A stretch of 64,000 nt of DNA from Stentor roeselii (Eukaryota; Ciliophora; Heterotrichea; Heterotrichida; Stentoridae). Within the stretch, counting starts at the first letter, position 1. The number at the start of each line of letters is the position of its first letter. The position numbers and the translations under genes were made by a program. Shown here in pieces: positions 23,125-32,735 of the stretch. Under the pieces are notes generated by a model, which was given only the letters and a program-made list of their open reading frames with translations, did not search any database and was not told the DNA's origin. The DNA is taken from positions 1 through 64,000 of the forward strand of contig RSEH01000089.1 in NCBI GenBank assembly GCA_006503475.1. The letters are read 5' to 3'.

Positions 23125-24237
23125 ATGAAAGTCCTAGCTTGTTTCCTCATCTTAGGTCTCACCCTGGGTCAGTTCTCAATAAACCTTCAGCCAGTTCACA
23201 AGACAGAAGAAGAGCGATACGCCTTCTTCAAGTCTCAGCAGCTTCGTACTCGCTTACGAGCATCAAGCATTTACGTGCCAATCAACAACTACGAAGACGC
23301 TCAATACTACGGCCCAGTGGCGATTGGGACTCCTCCTCAGAACTTCGAAGTGATCTTCGATACAGGAAGTTCAAACTTATGGGTTCCTTCGAAATCATGC
23401 ACATCAATCGCTTGCTTCACTCACAGCACTTACAACTCAGCGAAGTCTTCAACTTACGTGAAGAATGGTCAGACTTTCGTGATTGAATACGGAAGTGGAG
23501 GGGTTAAAGGCTTCTTGTCACAAGACACTGTCACTTGGGGCTCGGCTCAAGTAAAAAATCAGATCTTCGCTGAAGTCACTTCTGAACAAGGAACAAGTTT
23601 CGCTGTTGCCAAATTCGACGGAATCTTGGGAATGGCCTGGCAGACGATTTCTGTTGATAATGTTGTGACGGTCTTTCAGAATTTGTTTTCTCAAGGACTT
23701 GTAAGTCAGAATAGCTTCGCTTTTTACTTGACTAGGACTGCTGGGCAAGCTGGAAGTGTTTTGACTTTAGGAGGGTATAACTCGACCTTGTCGAAGAATG
23801 ACTGGAAGTATGTGCCTTTGATTGCTCAGGACTACTGGAGAATCGCGATTGATGGGATCACTGTTGGAAGCACGAAGGTTACTATTAGTGGAATTAGGGG
23901 AATTGTTGACTCTGGTACTTCTTTGTTGGTTGGAGACACTGGGATTATTGATCAGATCAATAAGGTTATTGGCACTGTTAAGCAGGACTGCTCGAATTTG
24001 AGTAAGTTGCCGACTGTGTCGATTACTATCAACTCGGTTACTTATACCATGGGACCTAGTGATTATGTTTTGCAGATTACTTCAGGAGGACAGACTGAGT
24101 GCATCAATGGATTCATGGCTACGTCTTTCCCTGCTCAACTTGCGAATACTCTCATCTTAGGAGACTTGTGGATTAGGAAGTATTATACCTTGTTTGACTT
24201 TGGAAATAAACAGGTTGGGTTCGCTACAGCTAACTAA
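23125..24237 (+). CDS. Pepsin-like aspartic protease (cathepsin D type)
   Basis: A 370-residue secreted or lysosomal protease. The signal peptide MKVLACFLILGLTLGQ is followed by a short propeptide (residues about 17-55, LQPVHKTEEERYAFFKSQQL). The two lobes carry the catalytic Asp79 in FDTGSSNLWVPSKSC and Asp262 in IVDSGTSLLVGDT. The flap Tyr (IEYGSGGVKGF) is present and the C-terminus ends ILGDLWIRKYYTLFDFGNK, as in pepsins. The length is typical of the family. It is probably used for phagosome digestion; in ciliates such enzymes are lysosomal. The start follows an 80-bp gap after the CK1-like gene. The stop is 11 bp from the opposite-strand kinase. Confidence 0.95.
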   Translation: MKVLACFLILGLTLGQFSINLQPVHKTEEERYAFFKSQQLRTRLRASSIYVPINNYEDAQYYGPVAIGTPPQNFEVIFDTGSSNLWVPSKSCTSIACFTHSTYNSAKSSTYVKNGQTFVIEYGSGGVKGFLSQDTVTWGSAQVKNQIFAEVTSEQGTSFAVAKFDGILGMAWQTISVDNVVTVFQNLFSQGLVSQNSFAFYLTRTAGQAGSVLTLGGYNSTLSKNDWKYVPLIAQDYWRIAIDGITVGSTKVTISGIRGIVDSGTSLLVGDTGIIDQINKVIGTVKQDCSNLSKLPTVSITINSVTYTMGPSDYVLQITSGGQTECINGFMATSFPAQLANTLILGDLWIRKYYTLFDFGNKQVGFATAN

Positions 24238-24248
24238 TAGTTATTACT

Positions 24249-26141
24249 CTATGAAGGATTTTTTGTTCGCTTTACTCCTTTCAAGAACTGTGATGGAAAA
24301 GGAGGACTAACAGTTTTATTTTCTAATTCTATCCAATCAATCTCGGCAAAAAATTCATGCTTTTTTATTTCTGGCATCGGTAACCTCTTGTCTGGATCCA
24401 GGCAAAGCAAGTTTTCTATGAGATTTTGTGCAACTTCATCGAATCCAGGAGGAAATTTAAGGTTTCCTTGAAGGATGTTAGAATAAAGTACCTCAATATC
24501 GTCATCGTAAAATGGAGGAGTACCAACTATATACTCGTATAAGTTTACTCCAACTGAGTAAGAGTCAATTGCTTTCCAAGCTCCTAAGCGTTTTAAAACT
24601 TCAGGAGCTAAATACGCAGGAGATCCACAAAAAGACATGCTCGGGTTGACTTGTGTAGTATTTTCTTTCGCGAGTCCAAAATCAGCTAGTCTGACATGTC
24701 CATGAGCATCAATTAAAGTATTATGTGGTTTCAAATCCCGATAAATAATATTCTTCGAATGCAGATAATCAAGTGCAGCCACTATTTCCGCGATATAAAA
24801 TCTAGCTTGAGAAATTGTCAGATGATGAACATAAGATAGCAACATCGACATGTCACCATTAGGACAATATTCTAAAACCAAGAACAAGTGACTATCAGTC
24901 TGAAACGACCAAAACATCGGCAACACAAAAGGATGTTTAATACTTTTCATGATCCTACACTCAGCAATGGCATACTTAAGCTGTTTTTTCTGTCTCAAAA
25001 ACGTCTGATTTAACGATTTAAGCGCATATAGCTCCTCAGTTCCTTTTTTCTTAACCTTAAAAACCTTTCCATAGCTTCCAAACCCAAGTTCTTCAATAAT
25101 TTCAAAGCAATGCAAGTGTGTATCCTGTTCAGGTACAGGAGGAGGTGTCGGGTTCATTTTCCTCATTTTATTTTCAGGTACTCTAAAAAACCTAATAAAG
25201 TCCAAAATCCTTTTCGTCCATTCTTGAGTCATATCCTGAAACCCAGTATAATAAGTCAAGCGAATATCAGGTCCAGTGATCAAAAAGAAGTGTTTCCCAT
25301 CATAAACCTCAGAAGAAACTTTCACCCCATTGATAGCTTCGAAAGGAATTGAGTACTTCGGTGGAAACTCATTGATATAATCATCTCTGGATCGATAATG
25401 GTTAAAATTTCCATTCTGCGCATCAAGACTCAAATAAACCAGCTTTTCCGTTGCAGCAGATCCAAAAGTATGCCAAACTTCTCCATTAAACCCAAGCGGC
25501 GGCTCCAAATTTTCCAAAGAACAACGTCTTAATATCTGCTCTCCGACATGCTTCGGAATCTCTTCAGCGATTTCAATATTTCCAGCAAGTTCAACAGCAG
25601 TGATTCCATTAGGGTCTTCTAAAGTGACATCAGGGTCATGTTTCAGCAGTTCTTTCACAATCAAAGTATGTCCATTTTGTGAAGCCAGGTGTAAAGCGGT
25701 TCCTCTTTCAGAAGTCATTTTATTTACCTCGATTAAAGGATGAGCTAAAAGCACTTCAAGTGTTTCTTGATGTCCTTGATAACAGCAGATTTGAAGAGGA
25801 GTCCAGTGATCATTAGTGACTGAATTCACATCTGCTCCTAAGTCAAGCAGTTCTTTTACCAGCCTGCTTCGGTTCTCATAAGCTGCATAATGAATGCAGC
25901 TCCACTTCCCGTTAAGCGGAAGGTTCAGAAGACTTGTCAAGTCCTCCACAGCCAATGCAGCTTTTTTGTATCTTTCGTAGTCTGAAAGGATTTCGTATAA
26001 AGTCTCGATGTCTCCTTCTTGACAGGACTCGACTAGTCGCGAGACCCAAGGAAATAACTGGCTGTGAGTTCTTCGATGAGGCTTCGAAGGACGTGTTGAA
26101 AAATCTAGAAGGGTTTCTTTGGGTTCATTAGAAATTTGCAT
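24249..26141 (-). CDS. Ankyrin repeat - PH-like - AGC-type protein kinase
   Basis: A 630-residue protein. Residues about 60-200 hold ankyrin repeats (NGKWSCIHYAAYENRSRL, DHWTPLQICCYQGHQETL, RGTALHLASQNGHTL). About 215-325 is a PH-like segment (YSIPFEAINGVKVSS, FFLITGPDIRLTYY, ending in a helix with the usual Trp). About 346-605 is a kinase with loop GFGSYGKVF, lysine in YALKSL, YRDLKPHNTLI near 465 and LADFGLAKE. GSPAYLAPEVL is in the activation segment. The YRD form and the SFCGSPAYLAPE sequence are typical of AGC kinases. All catalytic residues are present. The PH part suggests recruitment to phosphoinositides. The start lies only 34 bp from the divergent membrane protein gene. Confidence 0.92.
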   Translation of the reverse strand: MQISNEPKETLLDFSTRPSKPHRRTHSQLFPWVSRLVESCQEGDIETLYEILSDYERYKKAALAVEDLTSLLNLPLNGKWSCIHYAAYENRSRLVKELLDLGADVNSVTNDHWTPLQICCYQGHQETLEVLLAHPLIEVNKMTSERGTALHLASQNGHTLIVKELLKHDPDVTLEDPNGITAVELAGNIEIAEEIPKHVGEQILRRCSLENLEPPLGFNGEVWHTFGSAATEKLVYLSLDAQNGNFNHYRSRDDYINEFPPKYSIPFEAINGVKVSSEVYDGKHFFLITGPDIRLTYYTGFQDMTQEWTKRILDFIRFFRVPENKMRKMNPTPPPVPEQDTHLHCFEIIEELGFGSYGKVFKVKKKGTEELYALKSLNQTFLRQKKQLKYAIAECRIMKSIKHPFVLPMFWSFQTDSHLFLVLEYCPNGDMSMLLSYVHHLTISQARFYIAEIVAALDYLHSKNIIYRDLKPHNTLIDAHGHVRLADFGLAKENTTQVNPSMSFCGSPAYLAPEVLKRLGAWKAIDSYSVGVNLYEYIVGTPPFYDDDIEVLYSNILQGNLKFPPGFDEVAQNLIENLLCLDPDKRLPMPEIKKHEFFAEIDWIELENKTVSPPFPSQFLKGVKRTKNPS

Positions 26142-26175
26142 TTTTAAATTGAGATGATTTGTGAGAAGGGTTATA
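26142..26175. promoter_or_regulatory. 34-bp divergent intergenic region
   Basis: This is all the DNA between the ATG of the ankyrin kinase (minus) and the ATG of the membrane protein (plus). It reads in part TTTTAAATTGAGATGATTTG. Both promoters must extend into the coding regions or be extremely short. The AT-rich TTTTAAATT is the only core-promoter-like word. Confidence 0.5.
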
Positions 26176-27516
26176 ATGAAGGGATTTTTTATGGTTTTTA
26201 TTGTGATTTGGGAATTTGTGCATGGGATTAAAGGAGAGATTGAAGAGGTTCAGGGAAGGTTTTGTGTGAAAAGTATTTTTGGAGATGGGGATGTTTTTAT
26301 GTGTCCAGTTATTGACTTGGCGAATAATAACAGCTTTCTGTTGGGTAGATACTCTGGAGAAAGGGAGAAGGGAGTTTATGATCCTCGAGATTCGACTTCT
26401 GCGTTGTTTGCAGATAGAGATAATGATTGCCAGCTAACAAAGTTTAAAAATCAAAAGGATATACAGTTTTGTGAAAATGAGATCTTTCTTAATGATAACA
26501 GTAAGTTAAAACTTGTAATTTTATCTGATCATTTCTCAGTACCACCGGAAAAAAAGAAGATTAAAATCAACTTTTACTGTTATGAAAATAACAAAAATGA
26601 TAATGATAGGGATTTTGAGATGTCAGTTTTTGGTTTTGGGCCAGGGAAGGATTCAATATTTGAACAAGTTACAAAAATAGATGAATCTATCAATACTTTT
26701 AAGATAAGTTTCAAAGACAAGTATATTTCTTTTGTGAAAGAAAAAGAACCTAAATCTTATATTTCGTTTTCAAAGAGTTTCAATCAATACAATCTAAATA
26801 TAACAGATATAAAAATTAATGATTCGTCTTTAATACGATCTAATCAAATTGAGATCTATTTGAATACTCTTGCCCAATACTCGTCTTTTACCCCGAACAT
26901 CTACTTTAACCTACTTCGTTCAATCAAACAATATTTAAAGTCAAAATCAGATCCAATAAATGATCCAATTCAACTTTGCTATCCTCAACAAAAAATAAAT
27001 TCCTCAGATTTTCCAGATCTTCAAATTTACTTTTCTCAATCATATATAACATGGAAACCAGAACAATACACTTATCCCAATGAAAATTTAACTTGTTTAG
27101 GAATAATTCCATCATTTCAAAACTACCTAGGTTTAAATTTCTTATCATCAAGAGAAATTTCAATTTTTTATCAAAAAGCTCAAATTTCCTTTGCCGACCT
27201 TATAAATCAATCCGAAGATTCTTCACAATCAGAAGATTCTTCACAATCAGAAATCTCAAAAAATCAAGACCCTGAAAATTCTTCAGACTCCGAAAACACG
27301 ACAGAAGATTCAACAACTTCAACAAATTCTTCTCAACCAGTCTTAAAAGACAAAAACTCAAAAAATTTCACATCCAGCAACTTTTTCATATTTTTTGTCT
27401 GTGTCATGGTGATTCTCGCCCAGATCGCAGCAGGTTACTTTTTCTTGACAAGAAACAGAAATCCTCGACTTGAAGACCCAGGAATAGACTTGCCGCGTAT
27501 GTCGAGTATCTCTTAA
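26176..27516 (+). CDS. Type I membrane glycoprotein-like protein of unknown function
   Basis: A 446-residue protein. The signal peptide is MKGFFMVFIVIWEFVHGIKG; the frame is open 15 bp further, but only to a GTG, so ATG 26176 is used. The ectodomain (about 20-340) contains scattered Cys (RFCVKSIFGDGDVFMCPV) and Asn-X-Ser/Thr sites. A Ser/Asp/Glu/Asn-rich stalk follows, with an 18-nt tandem repeat. One membrane span near residue 400-422 (FFIFFVCVMVILAQIAAGYF) and a short basic cytoplasmic tail end the protein. I do not recognise the ectodomain family. The design fits a surface or endosomal receptor. It is divergently paired with the ankyrin kinase. Confidence 0.8.
   Translation: MKGFFMVFIVIWEFVHGIKGEIEEVQGRFCVKSIFGDGDVFMCPVIDLANNNSFLLGRYSGEREKGVYDPRDSTSALFADRDNDCQLTKFKNQKDIQFCENEIFLNDNSKLKLVILSDHFSVPPEKKKIKINFYCYENNKNDNDRDFEMSVFGFGPGKDSIFEQVTKIDESINTFKISFKDKYISFVKEKEPKSYISFSKSFNQYNLNITDIKINDSSLIRSNQIEIYLNTLAQYSSFTPNIYFNLLRSIKQYLKSKSDPINDPIQLCYPQQKINSSDFPDLQIYFSQSYITWKPEQYTYPNENLTCLGIIPSFQNYLGLNFLSSREISIFYQKAQISFADLINQSEDSSQSEDSSQSEISKNQDPENSSDSENTTEDSTTSTNSSQPVLKDKNSKNFTSSNFFIFFVCVMVILAQIAAGYFFLTRNRNPRLEDPGIDLPRMSSIS
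27214..27249 (+). repeat. 18-nt tandem repeat, two copies
   Basis: GAAGATTCTTCACAATCA occurs twice head to tail and encodes EDSSQS repeats in the stalk of the membrane protein. Confidence 0.9.
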
Positions 27517-27540
27517 TATTAGAAATAAAGTTCGGAATAA

Positions 27541-30294
27541 ATGGATATGTATTCAGAAGAAGGATCTTACGATTACGATGACATAAACTTTTCACAGAAA
27601 TGTTATTACTGCGGAAATGATAATCAGGAGTCGCTGGTTCAATGTGTTCATTTAGGATGTGGGCAGTACTTCTGTAACAGTGAAATAAGTGATAATCCCT
27701 CATCGCATATCTTTTATCATCTGCAAGTACGACAACACAACCAAGTCGAATTTTTAACTGAAGATGAACTAAAATGCTTCGAATGTGGAAATAAAAACAT
27801 TTTTACTTTGATTTTTCTTGAAAATAACTTGGATTATGAAGGCAATTCTGATTTGACGATCATTTGCAGGAATAATTGTTACAATAATAAGCCAGAGTAT
27901 AGAACATATCTTTGGAAACCTGTCATTTTCGACCAGGCAATCGACTCTTTCTTACTCAGTAACTTCTCTTCTGGCAGGATAGTCACTGAAGAAGAAATCA
28001 ACGTCATGGAGCACAATTTGAGCTGTGGACTTGTCAAAAACCCTTTAAATATTGGACCTAGCAACATAAAGAAAATTAAACTGAAGTATGACTCAGTTGA
28101 AGACTATTGTGAAACTTTTGAACTTCTTCTAGAACTCGAAAACGCTTATGATGAAGAAGAAGAAAACAAAAGCCAAGAAAGAGAAATAATCCCGGCCTGG
28201 TCAGATGATTTGAGAAGTTTCAAATTTACCTGGTATGATGATCAACTTCACATAAAAGTAAACGACGAGCTGTGCATAAAAGGCCCGAATTTCAAAGCAG
28301 AAGGACTCATCAAAAGGATTTCAACCTCTCAAGAAATTTCAGTCCTCTTGCTCAGTTCCAGCATCGGGAGCAGAAGCTTAACTCGACTAACAATCAAGCA
28401 ACAAATGAAAAACGTGGCGCATTACAGAATGTTAAGAGCTTTAAAATCATTCAGAAGACTCGAAGAAAAGCTTCGAAATTTCATTTTAGGCTTTGATGTG
28501 GAACTGCCTCCTCTTTACGTCGAGCCCAGAGAAGACTACTCAGTTCCAGGTCTTCCAAAGTTAAACGAATCTCAGAACAAAGCCGTGAAAGCTGCTTTAG
28601 ACTCGCCTTTCTGTTTGATTCAAGGTCCTCCAGGAACAGGTAAAACAGTGACAACAGCGTCGATAGTCTACCATCTTTCCAGGTCAATAAACCGCCCTTC
28701 TCAATACAAGCAAATCAACGCGGAAATGCAGAAAAAACAATCAGAAGCAATTGAAAAACTCGAACTAGTCGCTTCGATGTATGATGAACTCGAACGTCGA
28801 CAAGTTCTTTTCGAAGCAATGAAAAAAAATAACAAGCAAGACCCGAACCTTCAGTCAAAAATCGAACTTTTTGAAAAATTTATAAAAAATTGGGAGTTAA
28901 AAATAGAACAACAAGAAAAAGAACGAGAAGAGATCAGGAAAGTTATTGAAGTTATACAGTTCAAACTTGGAAACTTGGAAGATGACTCAGAACGTAAAAG
29001 AATTTTAGTCACTGCACCTTCGAATATTGCAGTGGACCATTTGGTGTCGAAGATAAAAGAAACAGGTTTGCAAGTGGTGAGGTTTTACTCTAGAAGTAAG
29101 GAAGAGTCGAAGGGCGAACTGGAAAAATACAGCTTTCATTATTTATTCGAGAAAAAATTAGAGGAAAGTCCTGAATATAAATCACTTAAAGACATGAATA
29201 ATCTGAAAAAATCATCAGGATTAAGTAAAAGTGAAAAAGCTGTTTTCACTTCAGCTGAGAGGAAAATAAGAGATGAGATTCTAAAAGAAGTTCATGTAGT
29301 TTGCTGCACTTGTATTGGAGCTCTTGATCATCGTCTACAGTTAATGCGATTTTCGAAGGTGATCATTGACGAGGCCTGCCAGTCTCGAGAACCAGAAAGT
29401 TTGATACCGTTGTTGACACGTCCTGACCAAGTGATTATGGTAGGCGACCACTACCAGCTAGGCCCAGTCATAAAGTGCAAACAAGTAGAAGACGTAGGTC
29501 TAGGCAACTCATTATTCCAAAGAATGGTCGACTTAGGTCGTCCAACTTACATGCTCGAGTATCAATACCGAATGCATCCTCAAATCTCAGAATTCCCTTG
29601 CCAGGTCTTCTATGAAAACATGCTCAAAGATGGAATAAAAAGCTGCGACCGGATCCACGACCAGTGCAGATTTCATTGGCCAGGGCAGAAGCCAGTCTTT
29701 TTCTGTCATACTGAATCACCTGAAGAGTTCTCATCAAATGGAAAGTCTTATTTGAACAGACAAGAAGCAGAAATAGTTGTCGGGTTTGTTAATAAAATTG
29801 GAGTTTGTGCTGATATCGGCATTATCACCTTTTATGATGCACAAAGAGTGACTATTTTACAGTATATGAGAGGACAGAACTACCCGAATGTTGAAGTAGC
29901 TTCTGTTGACTCTTTTCAAGGACGTGAAAAAGATTTTATTATTTTGAGTTGTGTCAGGTCGAGCTATAGAGGAGGTGTCGGGTTCTTAGGGAATTATAGA
30001 AGACTTAATGTCGCTATTACCAGGGCGAAGTATGGGCTTATTATTTGTGGAAATGTTAACACACTTCTTAGATCACCGATTTGGAGGACTCTTATCGGGT
30101 ATTATCGAAATAAAGGACAGATTTTTAGTTACTCACAGGATGGACTTGTTCCTTTTCATAACTTTGAAGTTGGCAGAACTGGGTTCAATGTTTATCGAGA
30201 ACAGTTCCCGTATTTGGATGCTCTTGCGTATGAGATGGAATTTCAGGAACGTCAGGAACGTCAGGAACGTCAAGAGGATATTTTGGTATATTAG
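27541..30294 (+). CDS. UPF1: UPF1, nonsense-mediated decay RNA helicase
   Basis: A 917-residue SF1 helicase. The N-terminal CH domain has the UPF1 zinc ligands (KCYYCGNDNQ ... FCNSEISDNPSSHIFYHL ... KCFECGNKN). The helicase core has Walker A QGPPGTGKT (about 362-370), TAPSNIAVDHLVSK, DEACQSREPES near 610, GDHYQLGPVI, YQYRMHPQISEFP, VDSFQGREKDFIILSCVR and RRLNVAITRAKYG. UPF1 drives nonsense-mediated mRNA decay. An extra coiled coil of about 90 residues sits between Walker A and the SNIAVD motif (EAIEKLELVASMYDELERR ... EKEREEIRKVIEVIQ), where other UPF1 proteins have a short link. The C-terminus ends in QERQERQERQE, from a 9-nt repeat. It has no long SQ-rich tail. Confidence 0.96.
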   Translation: MDMYSEEGSYDYDDINFSQKCYYCGNDNQESLVQCVHLGCGQYFCNSEISDNPSSHIFYHLQVRQHNQVEFLTEDELKCFECGNKNIFTLIFLENNLDYEGNSDLTIICRNNCYNNKPEYRTYLWKPVIFDQAIDSFLLSNFSSGRIVTEEEINVMEHNLSCGLVKNPLNIGPSNIKKIKLKYDSVEDYCETFELLLELENAYDEEEENKSQEREIIPAWSDDLRSFKFTWYDDQLHIKVNDELCIKGPNFKAEGLIKRISTSQEISVLLLSSSIGSRSLTRLTIKQQMKNVAHYRMLRALKSFRRLEEKLRNFILGFDVELPPLYVEPREDYSVPGLPKLNESQNKAVKAALDSPFCLIQGPPGTGKTVTTASIVYHLSRSINRPSQYKQINAEMQKKQSEAIEKLELVASMYDELERRQVLFEAMKKNNKQDPNLQSKIELFEKFIKNWELKIEQQEKEREEIRKVIEVIQFKLGNLEDDSERKRILVTAPSNIAVDHLVSKIKETGLQVVRFYSRSKEESKGELEKYSFHYLFEKKLEESPEYKSLKDMNNLKKSSGLSKSEKAVFTSAERKIRDEILKEVHVVCCTCIGALDHRLQLMRFSKVIIDEACQSREPESLIPLLTRPDQVIMVGDHYQLGPVIKCKQVEDVGLGNSLFQRMVDLGRPTYMLEYQYRMHPQISEFPCQVFYENMLKDGIKSCDRIHDQCRFHWPGQKPVFFCHTESPEEFSSNGKSYLNRQEAEIVVGFVNKIGVCADIGIITFYDAQRVTILQYMRGQNYPNVEVASVDSFQGREKDFIILSCVRSSYRGGVGFLGNYRRLNVAITRAKYGLIICGNVNTLLRSPIWRTLIGYYRNKGQIFSYSQDGLVPFHNFEVGRTGFNVYREQFPYLDALAYEMEFQERQERQERQEDILVY
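30244..30270 (+). repeat. 9-nt tandem repeat, three copies
   Basis: CAGGAACGT repeated three times at the 3' end of UPF1, encoding QER repeats. Confidence 0.92.
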
Positions 30295-30334
30295 GGAGTT
30301 AGAAAGGAGTTATAGAATTTTAATTAATTTTATA

Positions 30335-32656
30335 ATGGAGTCGAAGAGGTCGAATCTCTTTATCAGTGATAGCTCGTTTAGCCAAAAATGGAATTTGACT
30401 TTCGCTGAACCTGCAACGGAAAACAGGTATTCTAGAGAAAATTCTAAGTTTCATAGTCATTCCCTTCGGTGTTTGGAATTATGGCATTTTGTGTCTTTGA
30501 TTTCACTTTATTTTTCAGGACAGATTGGCTTGAATATTTGTATTTTGCAACTGGTTATACTATTCTTTCAGTCACTTATAATCAACCATCACTTAAAACG
30601 AATTCTTTACCAAATCATATGTTTGGTCTGGCAGTCTCAATTTTTCGAAACCGGTTCCCTAATCGAATGTTTCGGTATCCTCCTTCCCAGTTTTTTATCC
30701 AACCTTCTTCTCCTGCCCTCATTTTACAAGTCCTTCTATTTTTTCCTAATCGACAGTATTTTCCTAGAACATTTAATCCCTGAAACTTGGCCCTGCCTAT
30801 TAACAGCCTCAATATTTTACACAATTCTTTTATCCTGCATGGAAAAAGACTTTCGCGACATCTGGCATTTATACTCAAGCTTCAAAAAATCAAATTCCCT
30901 AAACAAAGCTCTTTGGGATAACTTCCCAGGTGCAGAGCTACTAGTAAGCAACGACGGAAAAATAATCTACTTCAACAAATGTTCTTTAAAGTTAATGAAA
31001 AAGCTGAAAAGACCAGAAGAGTTACTAAAAAATGGGTATTTCGCTGATTTATTCCCCGACTTCCAAGGCCCAGCGCATCAGCTGCTGCAACACGCGATTC
31101 GAGGAGAGATGCATGAAGAGCTGCATGTTTTTAAGTACCAGGACAGTGAAAACGGGGTGCAACAAGCAGGTTTTTTGATAACTTCTGTATTATTTTCTTG
31201 GGTTTCTGGAAATTGTTCGAGGATTATGTGTCTCGATGTAACAGGACATATTTCAAAGAAACAGATGATTTTAAACTCCTTACGTGACGTTAAAAGTTAT
31301 CTGGAGTACTTGAAAAAACAACTGATTCAGCAGTTTAATGAAAATCAAGCGGCGAGTAAAGAGTTTATCACTTTTTTTTACAGAGTTTATCAGCAGTTTA
31401 AAGGAATTGAAACGATCCAGTCTCATTTTTCAGGGCAAATTGAAGTTTTTTCACAGAATTTTGATATAAATAGCGAGATTCTCAACTCGATTGAGATGCT
31501 TTACCTGAAAGCTTCAAGTCATAACATTACTTTCACATACACCAAAGAGCAGGCGATTCCTAATGTAGTGAAAGGCGACAAGTCACTTCACAACGTTGCA
31601 CTTTTCAATATCATTGACTTTGCAATTCAAAACGCTACAGAAGGGAGTCAAATAGTGTTATTTTTAACGGTGTCTTCAGCCGGTACTAAAGAACTGATCA
31701 TCAGCTATAAACTAACGTTTTTCAGTGAAAAAGTAACAAACAGCGATATTGAAAGCATCATCGAAGTAAGGAAAAACGGGTCAAATCCAAAAGACATCGA
31801 CGACATCCACTCAATCAACAAGAAGTTCGGAGCAGGTCTCGCTTGTTTCGACACAATTTTACTTGCCCTTAAAGGTTTTCTAATCCCAAGCAACGACCAA
31901 CCCGACCAAAAGCGAGTCTCTGTCCATTTCTGTCTCCCTTTTCGACCTGCAAGTAAAGCCTTGCCCGCTGACTCCATTCAAATCAGTGAAAAAGTCTTTA
32001 GAGAGACCCCTTTGACCTTGATGTGGAAACCCGATCTCGGCATTTACCGAAAAAGTGAAAGTGGCGATTACGACATGCTAAGAGACCAAGTAGCGATTTT
32101 CAACTCTCGAGCGAAAATCCCGAAAATCGTTATTCAGAACTGCAGCGCTGTTGAAATCAACCCGAATGAAAAGTCTGTTTATGAAAATTCAATCAGTGAG
32201 GCGGATATCTGTGAAGAAAACGATGCAAGTGATAGGATTAAAGGACATTCAATCAACCCAGGACTGACTATGAAGAAAAATTTTGTAAGTCCTGTTATTC
32301 GGTACAGGTCTAGTAGTCGAATCGATTTTTCTAATAAAAAGTGCCTGGTTATTGTAGATGAAGGGGGAGATACCAAGAGTTCATTGGAAAGATTTGAAGA
32401 TATTCATGAAAATATCATTTGGGCGGAAAGTAACTTGAAAGGACTTCAGATCTGTCGAGGTTTATTAGAAGAGAAACAGAAAGTTTCAGCGTTTTTGTTC
32501 AGTTTGAACAAAATCAGTGATAAGGACCTGATTAAAGAGGTAAGATCTTTTGAAAGTTCTTTTAACGCACAAGTTCACTTATGTGGGCTGAGTCTAGTCC
32601 CTTCAGATGTAAACTACTGCAAACTGCTCGACTTGAAAAACTTCAGTAATCTCTAA
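30335..32656 (+). CDS. Membrane PAS / degenerate histidine-kinase-like sensor protein
   Basis: A 773-residue protein. About residues 45-175 contain five or six hydrophobic spans (CLELWHFVSLISLYFSG, LNICILQLVILFFQSLII). A PAS-like segment runs about 197-300 (FPGAELLVSNDGKIIYFNKC). A helical region follows without the phospho-acceptor His of a HisKA H-box. The GHKL-ATPase-like part shows an N-box-like LFNIIDFAIQNATEGSQI (about 423) and a G2-like KKFGAGLACF (about 496). The end (about 668-773) resembles a receiver fold (KCLVIVDEGGD) but lacks the phospho-Asp. This type of protein is expanded in ciliates. The frame is open into UPF1; ATG 30335 is the first beyond the UPF1 stop. Confidence 0.72.
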   Translation: MESKRSNLFISDSSFSQKWNLTFAEPATENRYSRENSKFHSHSLRCLELWHFVSLISLYFSGQIGLNICILQLVILFFQSLIINHHLKRILYQIICLVWQSQFFETGSLIECFGILLPSFLSNLLLLPSFYKSFYFFLIDSIFLEHLIPETWPCLLTASIFYTILLSCMEKDFRDIWHLYSSFKKSNSLNKALWDNFPGAELLVSNDGKIIYFNKCSLKLMKKLKRPEELLKNGYFADLFPDFQGPAHQLLQHAIRGEMHEELHVFKYQDSENGVQQAGFLITSVLFSWVSGNCSRIMCLDVTGHISKKQMILNSLRDVKSYLEYLKKQLIQQFNENQAASKEFITFFYRVYQQFKGIETIQSHFSGQIEVFSQNFDINSEILNSIEMLYLKASSHNITFTYTKEQAIPNVVKGDKSLHNVALFNIIDFAIQNATEGSQIVLFLTVSSAGTKELIISYKLTFFSEKVTNSDIESIIEVRKNGSNPKDIDDIHSINKKFGAGLACFDTILLALKGFLIPSNDQPDQKRVSVHFCLPFRPASKALPADSIQISEKVFRETPLTLMWKPDLGIYRKSESGDYDMLRDQVAIFNSRAKIPKIVIQNCSAVEINPNEKSVYENSISEADICEENDASDRIKGHSINPGLTMKKNFVSPVIRYRSSSRIDFSNKKCLVIVDEGGDTKSSLERFEDIHENIIWAESNLKGLQICRGLLEEKQKVSAFLFSLNKISDKDLIKEVRSFESSFNAQVHLCGLSLVPSDVNYCKLLDLKNFSNL

Positions 32657-32735
32657 ACAGTGTTAAAACCTATCACCTACAGTCAAATCACTGCACTAAT
32701 CAAGAAACTTGATTCAATTAATTAGTTAGCTAAAG

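Noticed and set aside
30008-30334. Upstream extension of the PAS/histidine-kinase-like frame
   Set aside because: It overlaps the conserved helicase end of UPF1 in another frame. The first ATG beyond UPF1 is at 30335.
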